From Methanomethylovorans sp. PtaU1.Bin073 (GTDB lineage Archaea > Halobacteriota > Methanosarcinia > Methanosarcinales > Methanosarcinaceae): a stretch of DNA of 13,577 bases. The notes beneath the pieces were generated by a model. That model did no database searches, was not told where the DNA came from, and was given only the letters and a program-made list of their open reading frames with translations. The stretch lies in assembly GCA_002067265.1 (NCBI GenBank), contig MVQW01000028.1:1-13577 (forward strand), written 5' to 3'. Each line of letters begins with the position of its first letter. Within the stretch, counting starts at the first letter, position 1. Both the position numbers and the translations under genes were made by a program. Shown here piece after piece: positions 1-6,023 of the stretch.

Positions 1-117
1 GAATGCTACTCCATCACCTTCAGTGCTTATCAGCTCATCGAGCTGCTCTATTTGGTCACTGAGCTTGATGGACAGGGCATTTGGCTGCAGTTGACACGCA
101 TCACGGACAGTCTTCAT
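1..117 (-). CDS. DUF499-type anti-phage-associated ATPase, N-terminal fragment cut by window edge
   Basis: Only the first 39 codons are visible; the gene runs off the left edge. The protein starts MKTVRDACQLQPNALSIK and continues with an acidic helical stretch (SDQIEQLDELI). From memory this is the typical start of DUF499 proteins, large P-loop ATPases found in putative anti-phage loci with a DUF1156 methylase and a DUF3780 protein; the ATPase motifs would lie outside the window. The ATG at 115-117 is preceded by GAGAGG at about 127-132, a good ribosome-binding site, so the start is well supported. It is downstream of, and on the same strand as, the GmrSD-like gene, but 456 bases separate them, so a shared transcript is doubtful. 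The family call rests on the N-terminus alone. Confidence 0.6.
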   Translation of the reverse strand, partial: MKTVRDACQLQPNALSIKLSDQIEQLDELISTEGDGVAF

Positions 118-573
118 AGATTAAAACCTCTCATAACTTGCATGTTATCTTTCTTCTTATTGGTTTGTGCCTAGTAGAATATCAATTATCTGTAGCATCT
201 CGGTTTCTTGAGAAAAGTGAAACCATTAATGAATACTGTGCTTCTTTATTTTATACAGTATAGCAACTCTTTTTATTACTTTATAAATATTACGGCTTTG
301 TGATACATTCGTTTAGGGGATAACAGTGTCTATAAAGTGCTGCATAATATGGTAATTATTCACTTTATTAGAATATTGGTAAACCTTTAAAACTATTTTG
401 TATATTTCTCTGTACCTTTACGTGCTCTTTATCGTCGAGTAATAAATTCTTTTCATGAACGACGCATTGTACTTATCATACTGGTTGCAGGCAACCTCAT
501 AGCTCTCCAAGCAGGGCGATTGATCGGTTGTTCTACCAGGGCGTCTTCGGTGTAGCCGGGGTGGGACCATGGT
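118..573. other. 456-base gap: DUF499 upstream region plus hsdR scrap
   Basis: No intact gene. The half near the DUF499 gene is A/T rich and holds candidate minus-strand TATA elements (a TATAAAAT-like run near 246-256 and ATATTTATAA near 277-292), either of which would leave a leader over 100 bases. The half near the GmrSD-like gene is more G/C rich and holds the hsdR N-terminal remnant listed separately. Confidence 0.5.
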
Positions 574-575
574 TC
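418..575 (-). pseudogene. hsdR: Type I restriction subunit R (HsdR) N-terminal remnant
   Basis: Reading the minus strand from 575, the frame gives SHPGYTEDALVEQP (about 566-525). This is the conserved start of one HsdR subfamily, which usually reads YTEDxLVEQPAIxLFxxLGWE. After that the frame is lost: a reading with the phase changed near 512 gives LESYEVACNQYDKYN and ends at a TAA at 418-420. The LESYEV stretch could follow the family's LGWE position if a few bases were deleted. The remnant begins within the stop codon of the GmrSD-like gene, which looks like a recombination joint. What is seen is the motif and the broken frame; the family is from knowledge of HsdR; the decay history is inferred. 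The part after 520 is less certain. Confidence 0.55.
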
Positions 576-2313
576 AGTTAACTCCTAAAAGCAGTTCTAT
601 CTGATCTTTTATCATCTGCGTTCTTTTCTCGAGGAACGCCGGGAACTTCTCGAAGGTCAGATCAACATCTGGAATTAAGTGCTCCTTCTTGTAAACCTGA
701 AGATTAGCTGGTTCTGGATGTGTTTCGTTCAGCCATGCCTCAAAATCTTTGTCTGACTTATTCTGATTTATTAGTCCTTGAAGGAGCTGAAGATTTCCAA
801 GGTCATCTTTGTGGTCAAGCCAACGTGTCCATTCATTTTCCATGATGCCTTTTTCACTTAATCTCTTTTCTGTAAACATGCTCCGAGGAAAAATATGATC
901 GATATGGAAATGCTGGTCGTATTTTAGCCAAGGATAGAGCAACGAAAGCACTGTGAAGGTGCCCTGTTTCCCGTAGCGAAAATCAAGCAAATTATCAATT
1001 TGGTCAGCATCGAAACTCATCGATTTTGAACTCCCTTTCAGCCTTTCGTAAATAGCCTGTTCTGGAAAAGTCCCATCATTATTTGCAATAACAGTACGAA
1101 CTTCACTTAATACCTGATCAGACTGACCGCTGAAAGTCTGCTTTAACAAAGCTCTTATCAGCCACCTACGCATGGAATCTCTATTGTTTTTGTACTGGGG
1201 AGAGAGGACTAAATTATCAGGATTCCCTTGTTTTTTAATGAAATAGGCCAGAGGGATTATGGCATTCGCTGAGATTAGAGTGTCCCGGTTATATCCCCAA
1301 GACGAAACCAGCCTGACCGTTGTGGTCAATGCTTCCCGGATATTTTTCCATTGCTTCTCAATTGAGCTCATATTCTCGCGATTGAAGCTGTTCACTTTAA
1401 ATGCTATCGTCTTAATGTCACCCAAAACCAGCGCAGCTTTAAGGATGAAATCCTTACTGAAATTGAAAGATTCCCCCATCTTATTCAGATTGTCTTGAAG
1501 AGTGTTGATTTCCTTTTTGGCATCCAGTTCTTTCCAAAGAGCGATTGCAATGGACATAAGCATGTCCGAGTAACTGAGAGGAGTTCCACCGGAGTTAATG
1601 CGGATGAAAATGTTCAGTGCCTTCTCAGGATTGTCATCTTCTTCTAAGAAAAAAATCAATGTTTGTTTTTCACAGATCACTTGCCACAAAAGAGAAAGAG
1701 TTTTTGAAGGATGGTTTAACTCTTTAGATATAAGGTTTCTTTCCACACAAAAATGGAATACATCCGCTAATTCTTTAAACTTTAAGATTTCCCCCACTGG
1801 AAACCAAAACACTTCATCTGACGTTATAGCATCTTGTTCTTTGAGAAACTTAAATTTGAACGCCATATCTGCTTCATAATCGGGTTTTGCTAGTAGGTTA
1901 ATATAGAGGCGTCTCTTTGGAAAAGCGTACTCACTGCTCCATCTATAATATGGTATCTTGTCCGCATACGTACCCTTAAGTCCAAGATACAATGCTGTTA
2001 GACGCTGCTGGCCATCGAGAACAGCTATTCTTGTCTTTGTATCGCCAGTCAGGTCAATCGGTTCATTGTGGCGATGGTCTCGCTCGTGATACTCATCCAT
2101 AAAAGTGTAGAATTGAAAATCCTGCAATCGCTCCGGCTTAATGCTCCAGAATAGTAACGATCCGATGGGATAACCCCGCATTAAGGAGTCGAAGAGTCGT
2201 TCTATTTGTTCCCCACCCCATACAAACTCTCTCTGGATTGCAGGAAGGATATAATCGCGATTGGTGATTTTGCGAGTTGCTTCAGCTATAGTTATCGGTG
2301 TTTGTATGCTCAT
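574..2313 (-). CDS. GmrSD-like restriction protein (DUF262 plus HNH/DUF1524)
   Basis: A complete 579-residue protein. The N-terminal DUF262 domain, a ParB/Srx-like nucleotide-binding fold, shows the conserved AIQREFVW at 25-32, the signature DGQQR at 100-104 and FIRINSGGTPLS at 236-247. The C-terminal nuclease domain (DUF1524/HNH) shows HIDHIFPRSMF at 470-480, giving His470, Asp472 and His473, then LGNLQLL near 505 and NQNKSDK at 515-521, which complete an HNH-type site. Fused proteins of this kind act as type IV-like restriction enzymes, cutting modified (often glucosylated) phage DNA with NTP use; the substrate here is unknown. Length fits a single-chain GmrSD. The ATG at 2311-2313 has GGAGA at 2321-2325. 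Neighbours are defence-like: a DUF499 gene downstream and hsdR scraps around it. All key motifs look intact, so the gene is probably active. Confidence 0.88.
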   Translation of the reverse strand: MSIQTPITIAEATRKITNRDYILPAIQREFVWGGEQIERLFDSLMRGYPIGSLLFWSIKPERLQDFQFYTFMDEYHERDHRHNEPIDLTGDTKTRIAVLDGQQRLTALYLGLKGTYADKIPYYRWSSEYAFPKRRLYINLLAKPDYEADMAFKFKFLKEQDAITSDEVFWFPVGEILKFKELADVFHFCVERNLISKELNHPSKTLSLLWQVICEKQTLIFFLEEDDNPEKALNIFIRINSGGTPLSYSDMLMSIAIALWKELDAKKEINTLQDNLNKMGESFNFSKDFILKAALVLGDIKTIAFKVNSFNRENMSSIEKQWKNIREALTTTVRLVSSWGYNRDTLISANAIIPLAYFIKKQGNPDNLVLSPQYKNNRDSMRRWLIRALLKQTFSGQSDQVLSEVRTVIANNDGTFPEQAIYERLKGSSKSMSFDADQIDNLLDFRYGKQGTFTVLSLLYPWLKYDQHFHIDHIFPRSMFTEKRLSEKGIMENEWTRWLDHKDDLGNLQLLQGLINQNKSDKDFEAWLNETHPEPANLQVYKKEHLIPDVDLTFEKFPAFLEKRTQMIKDQIELLLGVN

Positions 2314-2565
2314 TCTATTTTCTCCATTGATTCAAAGTGAGATCTTTCATTCTACCGGCTATTTATTTTCAAGTTTATGTTACCCCAGGAACGGTGATGT
2401 TCAATTATGATTCACCCACTTCATCAGAGATTAATATGGAGAACAGAAACTGGTTGGTCATGCACCATAGGTGAGCTGCAAAGTGTTTTTCCATATGATT
2501 CATGCATTTTCATCCGTAATCGTATATAGTAGCTAACAAACTATTACAGTTAAAAGTAATAAAAG

Positions 2566-2697
2566 TGTCCCACTTTCGCTGTAAATTCCCTGTACATATG
2601 CATCTTCTTAATCTTCCTGTCATGTTTTACAATATTTACGTACGCTGCTCAGGCTAGGTAATGTCCCAAATTTGGTGTAATTACCGTACATCTGCTC
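2566..2697. repeat. Two imperfect direct repeats of about 30 bases
   Basis: The stretch starting TGTCCCA at 2566 and the one starting TGTCCCA at 2662 can be aligned with small gaps over about 30 bases up to a shared GTACAT. On the minus strand both encode a similar short peptide (MYREFTAKVGHF and MYGNYTKFGTLP). They look like two decayed copies of the same gene tail rather than transposon ends. Confidence 0.35.
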
Positions 2698-2737
2698 TAC
2701 TGTTGATCTTTACAGATAAATATCTGTTTTCGACAAC

Positions 2738-2910
2738 TCATTCTTCATTGAAATACATCATATTAAGGAAGTCATCTTTAGAACTTGAAGCCTCTTTGTG
2801 CCTATCATAGTGCAGACATACTACCTCATAACTTGCCAAATCAAATGCATTTTAGAATATATCTAAGCACCTCCTCAGTTTGTAAATCCAATGAGCAATG
2901 TTCGATAATC
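2738..2910 (-). pseudogene. Unidentified gene remnant, C-terminal part
   Basis: A minus-strand frame reads IAHWIYKLRRCLDIF, then one TAA, then continues in the same frame with NAFDLASYEVVCLHYDRH and ends FLNMMYFNEE at a TGA (2738-2740). It has no usable start codon. The core SYEV-x-C-x-x-YD resembles the LESYEVACNQYDKYN piece at about 512-470, and the DNA is about two thirds identical over 45 bases. I do not recognise the family. A broken gene tail is the simplest reading; chance is possible. Confidence 0.35.
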
Positions 2911-3085
2911 AGGAGGATACTAAGTTGCGTACAAATTCATGAAGCAATGTAAAATTAATGGGAACCATGTAATTTCTGAGGCAAATCCCATTTTCAAAAT
3001 TCTACCTTTATTTATATACTCGCACGAAAAACTGTCATATCTCGAAGGTATTGTATTTTTATAATAACGGCTATTGATAGTGAAA

Positions 3086-3099
3086 ATGTATATATACAT
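3086..3099 (+). promoter_or_regulatory. Palindromic TATA element, likely operator of the RHH gene
   Basis: ATGTATATATACAT is a perfect 14-base palindrome. It contains a TATA-box-like core and lies 44 bases before the GTG of the ribbon-helix-helix gene, a fitting distance for an archaeal promoter. Dimeric RHH proteins bind palindromes of this size, so self-repression by blocking the TATA box is plausible but inferred. Confidence 0.5.
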
Positions 3100-3142
3100 A
3101 TATCTCGTATTAGCAGCCATAGACAAAAATGGAGTTTTTGCC

Positions 3143-3292
3143 GTGACTAGAACAAAACAGACTGTTAGTTGCACCATAGATAATGCAATTCTGGATAGAA
3201 TCAATCATGATCGTGGGACTGGAAGCACATCCGCATTTGTAAATTCTATCCTCAGAGAACATTATAAAAGAGGCCAAAACAATGAGCAGTGA
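3143..3292 (+). CDS. Ribbon-helix-helix DNA-binding protein
   Basis: A 49-residue protein beginning (GTG) VTRTKQTVSCTIDNAILD. The pattern fits the ribbon-helix-helix fold (CopG/Arc type): a short beta strand (QTVSCTID, 6-13), helix 1 (NAILDRINHDR), a turn with TGSTS, and helix 2 (AFVNSILREHYKR). Such proteins bind DNA as dimers and often repress their own operon or act as antitoxins. An in-frame ATG exists upstream at 3074, but it lies before the TATA palindrome. The GTG at 3143 has GGAG at 3131-3134 with 8 bases of spacing and gives the usual short RHH length, so I chose it. The stop overlaps the next gene by 11 bases, which implies translational coupling with the 186-aa protein. Confidence 0.72.
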   Translation: MTRTKQTVSCTIDNAILDRINHDRGTGSTSAFVNSILREHYKRGQNNEQ

Positions 3293-3842
3293 TAATATAG
3301 AACCAAAAGCGAATTCAATACGAGATGAACAAGCTAATGCCCTCGTAGAAGAGTACGATATAACATTTGATGAAGCATCCAAGATATCTCTGAGTGCACT
3401 AGAATTGCTGATGCAGATTCTGAGATCAATCTCACCAGAAGATCTTGGTCGCGTCTTCAGCATTGCATTCATGATGTCTGAAACAATGGTAGAGATGAAG
3501 AAAGAAGCACAGAATGATTTCATCTCATCTAAGGCTTATATCAAAGGAAACAAGATGTTACTTGACAGTTCATTGTTCAGTTTATTGGACGATATAGAAC
3601 TTGAAAGACTTATGAAGAGGTATGATCTACTCTTCAATGAAGTCGAAGCTGCATATAAACAAGTCTTCAAATCAATGTTCAACTGCTTCATAGACTGTGG
3701 AATTTACATTAATAGTCCTGAAAGGTTGAAAGATATGCGATATATTGCATACAATCTCCTTGACTTCAAATTTGCACTTCAGTATGGGAAAACAGCACTT
3801 GTGGAAGTATCATTGAGAAATAATATAATCAAATGTGCATAA
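3282..3842 (+). CDS. Unknown 186-aa helical protein, coupled to the RHH gene
   Basis: Not recognised. The protein is rich in acidic residues and predicted helix, with no signal peptide, transmembrane segment or cysteine motif. Notable stretches are RDEQANALVEEYDITFDEAS (14-33), LSALELLMQILRSISPEDLG (37-56) and a Met-rich FSIAFMMSETMVEMKKEAQ. The C-terminal half has DIELERLMKRYDLLFNEVE. The ATG at 3282 lies inside the end of the RHH gene; AGAGG at about 3269-3273 serves as ribosome-binding site. Small RHH genes in tight overlap with an unknown partner often form toxin-antitoxin, partition or autoregulated pairs; here nothing in the sequence shows a nuclease or other toxin site, so the role stays open. 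The gene itself is well supported by start, coupling and length. Confidence 0.7.
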   Translation: MSSDNIEPKANSIRDEQANALVEEYDITFDEASKISLSALELLMQILRSISPEDLGRVFSIAFMMSETMVEMKKEAQNDFISSKAYIKGNKMLLDSSLFSLLDDIELERLMKRYDLLFNEVEAAYKQVFKSMFNCFIDCGIYINSPERLKDMRYIAYNLLDFKFALQYGKTALVEVSLRNNIIKCA

Positions 3843-4073
3843 TATAACCACCGAAATAGGGGAAGAGGATCCAGATTTACCTTCAATTTTAGGTCTTCGA
3901 TAAGTACCGGGCAAGATTTGTCCTCTACATCTTTTGATTCTTCCTCTTTTTATAATATTCTCAGTTTTAGGATAGATTTCACGACCCTAAACTATTCCTC
4001 CAATCTTTCCACAGTGTTAACAAGAACTCCCCAGCTTTGAATACTTCTCTGACCAGCTACTACGTTCTTTCTC
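3843..4073. other. Gap with possible minus-strand gene tail
   Basis: No intact gene. Near 4010-4090 the minus strand reads [20 protein letters not shown] before a stop. This loosely resembles the C-terminus of the GmrSD-like protein (FLEKRTQMIKDQIELLLG), and the DNA around TTCTCGAGGAAC is shared by both places. It could be the tail of a lost DUF262 relative, but the match is short. Confidence 0.3.
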
Positions 4074-4187
4074 GAGGAACTCATTGACATTGCCAGACAA
4101 ATGAGAGAGGCAAATGAGCGTGGTGAGGCACTAGGCCTGACCGAAGATGAGATTACGTTCTATGATACGCTGGAGATCTATCACTAC
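4074..4187 (+). pseudogene. hsdR: HsdR C-terminal remnant, first piece
   Basis: The plus frame at 4074-4175 encodes [20 protein letters not shown] followed by [14 protein letters not shown]. This is a characteristic stretch near the C-terminus of type I restriction R subunits (DUF3387 region), usually reading ELAKEMRxAxxRGExLGLTEDExAFYDALE. Nothing before 4074 continues the family in this frame, a TGA at 4050-4052 closes it, and after codon 4173-4175 the match stops. The following bases (from 4188) belong to a different gene scrap. In an intact protein about 80 more residues would separate this from the YGYPPDKQ motif, which is found 1.6 kb further on at 5765. The family match is strong although the piece is short. 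Confidence 0.72.
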
Positions 4188-4236
4188 CTATACCCACATA
4201 TATCATCAAATCCCTGCTCATGAGCTTGCAGACTCC
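4188..4236. repeat. Partial copy of the 3' end of the Cys-rich gene
   Basis: These 49 bases align with 5201-5250 in the same orientation, 43 of 50 positions identical with one gap. The segment begins sharply where the HsdR remnant ends. On the minus strand it would encode GVCKL followed by a frameshifted version of the C-terminus of the 108-aa protein, so it is a decayed paralogous tail. The two copies flank the 153-aa gene. Confidence 0.65.
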
Positions 4237-4450
4237 AAATATACCATGCTAGCATTGTCGTACAGCTTCATAGCAAGTTTTTCTCCCTGATACACATAGG
4301 AAGGACCTGCCCCTACATTTCCTTCCTGCCAGAATTATGAAGGAAATCAATACTTATCATGATGATTGCCTGCCATGCATTGTGGTTTGCATAGTCTCAG
4401 AGAAACGATTCTCAGAAAATGTATGCGACAGGTGACATCTTTTTGATCAA
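4237..4450. other. Gap with one minus-strand open stretch
   Basis: From about 4335 down to 4221 the minus strand stays open and reads EGNVGAGPSYVYQGEKLAMK, then a Tyr-Asp-Asn-Ala stretch ending VYLESASS before a TGA. It has no start codon and upstream a TAA closes the frame. It could be the scrap of a secreted-protein gene, but I cannot assign it. A small GAGAA/TTCTC hairpin sits near 4400-4415. Confidence 0.25.
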
Positions 4451-4468
4451 TATATAAATATTTATATA
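4451..4468 (+). promoter_or_regulatory. 18-nt palindromic TATA element before the 153-aa gene
   Basis: TATATAAATATTTATATA is a perfect palindrome and contains good archaeal TATA-box matches on either strand. Its right edge is 56 bases before the ATG at 4525, leaving a leader of roughly 30 bases with the ribosome-binding site in it. Confidence 0.5.
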
Positions 4469-4524
4469 CTTGATGCGAGAATAATGCTACAAGTATCACC
4501 TGCTACAAAAGGAGCTGAAAAACA

Positions 4525-4986
4525 ATGATGAAGAGTACAAATTCTGTTCTTCGAGATTATGTTCATGAACTTGAGGATGGCTCATTGAGTGACGTTTGGT
4601 CCGATTGGAAGATTACGTTCATGCTTATGGGAGATATTAGTGTTGATGAACTAACACGCAAGGTTGAGCAAATGGGCATTGAAATCATGGGTGATGTTGA
4701 TGTTAACTTTGACAAAAGGGGTATACCCGACTTTGTGACCATAAGCACAGATAGCAACATCGATGATAAATTGTATGCTAAACTGTATGAGTTTTCAGAA
4801 CGTAATGAGATAGATATCGTTTTTTTCACCCCGTCTGATCAAGTCAGCACAAAGAAAGGCATTATAGTGAATCAGTTCTATAAGGAGTATCGATTATATT
4901 GGCTAGAGCATAAGATCATGCTCAAAATCCTGAAGGATGTGAACCCTGAAGAATGGGCACGAATACAGGCAGAGAATGTCAGTTGA
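4525..4986 (+). CDS. Unknown 153-aa protein
   Basis: Not recognised. The protein is soluble and acidic, without signal peptide, transmembrane segment or cysteines. After an N-terminal DYVHELEDGSLSDVWSDWK come alternating strand/helix stretches: ITFMLMGDISVDELTRKVEQ (30-49), then IEIMGDVDVNF, IPDFVTISTD, a helix (LYAKLYEFSER) and IDIVFFTPSD; the C-terminus is helical (YWLEHKIMLKILKDVNPEEW). The alternation suggests a small alpha/beta fold. Two ATG codons stand in tandem at 4525 and 4528; GGAG at 4511-4514 gives a usable site for either. It is transcribed from the palindromic TATA element and is flanked by the two copies of the Cys-rich gene tail, inside the gap between the two HsdR C-terminal pieces, so it probably arrived as inserted DNA. 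Confidence 0.62.
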   Translation: MMKSTNSVLRDYVHELEDGSLSDVWSDWKITFMLMGDISVDELTRKVEQMGIEIMGDVDVNFDKRGIPDFVTISTDSNIDDKLYAKLYEFSERNEIDIVFFTPSDQVSTKKGIIVNQFYKEYRLYWLEHKIMLKILKDVNPEEWARIQAENVS

Positions 4987-5018
4987 GGAAAATATCAATT
5001 TCAATGAGGAAGGATGTC

Positions 5019-5114
5019 ATGGAAGAGACCGATGGGTTGAGAGGTCTCATTCCACGTTCATCTTACATACAGGCAGCCCCCATTGAGTCTAACAAAAAGC
5101 AGCGTACCCAATGA
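5019..5114 (+). CDS. Candidate small ORF, 31 aa
   Basis: ATG at 5019 with GAGGAAGGA just upstream (5007-5015) opens 31 codons reading METT-like start MEETDGLRGLIPRSSYIQAA and ending in a basic tail (NKKQRTQ). It begins 33 bases after the stop of the 153-aa gene and could be its second cistron. An in-frame ATG at 5004 would add five residues. No family is recognised. It could also be a gene scrap, as elsewhere in this region. Confidence 0.3.
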   Translation: MEETDGLRGLIPRSSYIQAAPIESNKKQRTQ

Positions 5115-5190
5115 ACTAAATGCTTCTTTTTTCTTTGTATAATCGCCCACCAGAGTCACTTATACTTTTATACCATCATACTCTATTCCC

Positions 5191-5517
5191 CTAATTTTTG
5201 CTATACCCACATATATCCGCAAATCCCTGCTCTACCAGCTTGCATACTCCCTGCCGACTACAACCCCTGCACATAACAGGAATATCATCGTTCATAAACT
5301 GCAACAGTGACTCACCTTTTACTCTCTCTATATAAGCAGGAACCATCGGTGCCAATCTCAAGTGACCATGTACCAAACACCTCTGACTTATAGACCGTTC
5401 ACCCTTCCTGAACACTACCCACTCAAAAGTACACTCCTTCTTGCATTTCGGGCAATAGATGCCAATGTCACGCCTTGGGAATATCTCATCTACAACTCTT
5501 GACGCTGCTATGCTCAT
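5191..5517 (-). CDS. Cysteine-rich, probably zinc-binding 108-aa protein
   Basis: A complete small protein with two cysteine clusters. The first is CPKC at 22-25 with a further Cys three residues on, paired with C-LVHGH near 47-52; the second has C-RG-C at 83-86, Cys92 and Cys103 (SRQGVCKL then DICGY). This pattern suggests two zinc ribbons or a zinc-stabilised fold in the cytoplasm; no DNA-binding or enzymatic motif is evident and I cannot name the family. The ATG at 5515-5517 has GAGGT at 5523-5527. It stands alone on the minus strand. Its last 16 or so codons exist in a second, frame-damaged copy at 4188-4236, so this gene or a relative was once present twice. Confidence 0.68.
   Translation of the reverse strand: MSIAASRVVDEIFPRRDIGIYCPKCKKECTFEWVVFRKGERSISQRCLVHGHLRLAPMVPAYIERVKGESLLQFMNDDIPVMCRGCSRQGVCKLVEQGFADICGYSKN
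5201..5250. repeat. Direct-repeat partner of 4188-4236
   Basis: This is the intact copy, inside the 3' end of the Cys-rich gene. It starts CTATACCCACATATATC in both copies. The spacing between copies is 1013 bases. Confidence 0.65.
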
Positions 5518-5548
5518 CTAAGACCTCAGAAATTGGGTGAAACTCTGT

Positions 5549-5764
5549 TCATACGGTAAATAGTTTTGAGATAAGCATCTGAGCCAAGCGGAGTGAAAGT
5601 GACCTTGAATCCCTTACAGTTACCATGTCCCAGTGAACACATGCCCAAACGTTGATATAGTCATCAATGCCTCTTCTCATTGGAGCTGGAATGGAGGCGT
5701 ACGCGTTCTGGCTCCTGAAACTATGGTCTGTCCATTGAGTGCGAGCAGCAACATTGTGGTGGGT
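5549..5764 (-). pseudogene. Possible remnant upstream of the Cys-rich gene
   Basis: The minus strand is open here for about 70 codons with coding-like usage: it passes through TQWTDHSFRSQNAYASIPAP, then MRRGIDDYINVWACVHWD, and ends LAQMLISKLFTV at a TGA (5549-5551), 31 bases before the Cys-rich start. There is no start codon with a ribosome-binding site, and the frame runs into the HsdR scrap on the other strand. The plus strand is also open here (a GTG-started frame from 5633). I cannot say which strand, if either, was coding. Confidence 0.3.
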
Positions 5765-5859
5765 AGGAAACTGCGGAAATATGGCTATCTCCAGACAAGC
5801 AGGAGAAGGCTACTCAGACCGTGCTGATGCAGGCGGAAGTGTTGTCGCAGGAATGGGCG
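5765..5859 (+). pseudogene. hsdR: HsdR extreme C-terminus remnant, one-base deletion
   Basis: The plus strand reads RKLRKYGY at 5765-5788 and, after one missing base, PDKQEKATQTVLMQAEVLSQ followed by EWA at 5794-5859. Together this is the conserved end of HsdR (RKYGYPPDKQEKATxTVLEQAE). The bases TATCTCCAGAC are what TAT CCT CCA GAC gives after loss of one C, so the lesion can be placed near 5789. After EWA the frame drifts to a TAG at 5932. Together with the piece at 4074 it shows that one hsdR C-terminal region was split or its middle replaced by about 1.6 kb. Confidence 0.72.
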
Positions 5860-5980
5860 GTGGTGGCTGGAAGGAAAGTTATGCTGCACAATAGAGTAGG
5901 GATAAGTATAGCTTTCATTGTTCGCTTGTTATAGATAAAAAAATAGTAAGAAATTTGGGACAAGTTAAATGTATTTGGTC

Positions 5981-6011
5981 AAAAACTATGACATGCAACA
6001 AAGGTTGCATG
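5981..6011 (-). terminator. Hairpin plus T-run after the solute-binding gene
   Basis: CATGCAAC (5992-5999) and GTTGCATG (6004-6011) form a perfect 8-bp stem with a 4-base loop, 12 bases past the stop codon. On the minus strand it is followed by a run of five T at 5985-5981, with a second T7 run at 5943-5937. It is the likely transcription end of the gene beginning at 8045. Confidence 0.6.
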
Positions 6012-6023
6012 CCACTAAGGAAT

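Larger units (their letters stand above)
2314..3142. other. 829-base gap with gene scraps and imperfect repeats
   Basis: No intact gene. Short stretches on the minus strand look formerly coding: about 2738-2910 (separate entry), and a run near 2695-2625 that reads EQMYGNYTKFGTLPSL before a stop. A similar MYREFTAKVGHF run sits near 2605-2570 in another frame. The right end holds the promoter of the ribbon-helix-helix gene. Confidence 0.4.

Noticed and set aside
2939..3064. 41-codon plus-strand ORF (ATG 2939) behind AGGAGG at 2911-2916
   Set aside because: The spacing of 22 bases is too long for a ribosome-binding site and the translation resembles nothing I know.
3074..3142. Longer RHH protein starting at ATG 3074
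   Set aside because: That ATG lies before the palindromic TATA element and has no ribosome-binding site; the GTG at 3143 has GGAG at proper spacing.
3834..3902. 22-codon GTG frame reading HNITTEIGEEDPDLPSILG after the 186-aa gene
   Set aside because: Too short, overlaps the previous stop, and no ribosome-binding site; possibly another scrap.
5633..5827. 64-codon plus-strand GTG frame as a gene
   Set aside because: No ribosome-binding site, and its end crosses the frameshifted HsdR tail, whose true frame is a different one.
2662..5962. 12-base perfect inverted pair TGTCCCAAATTT (2662-2673) and its complement (5951-5962), 3.3 kb apart, as transposon ends
   Set aside because: A few 12-base inverted pairs are expected by chance in 13.6 kb, the match does not extend, and no transposase or target duplication is seen.
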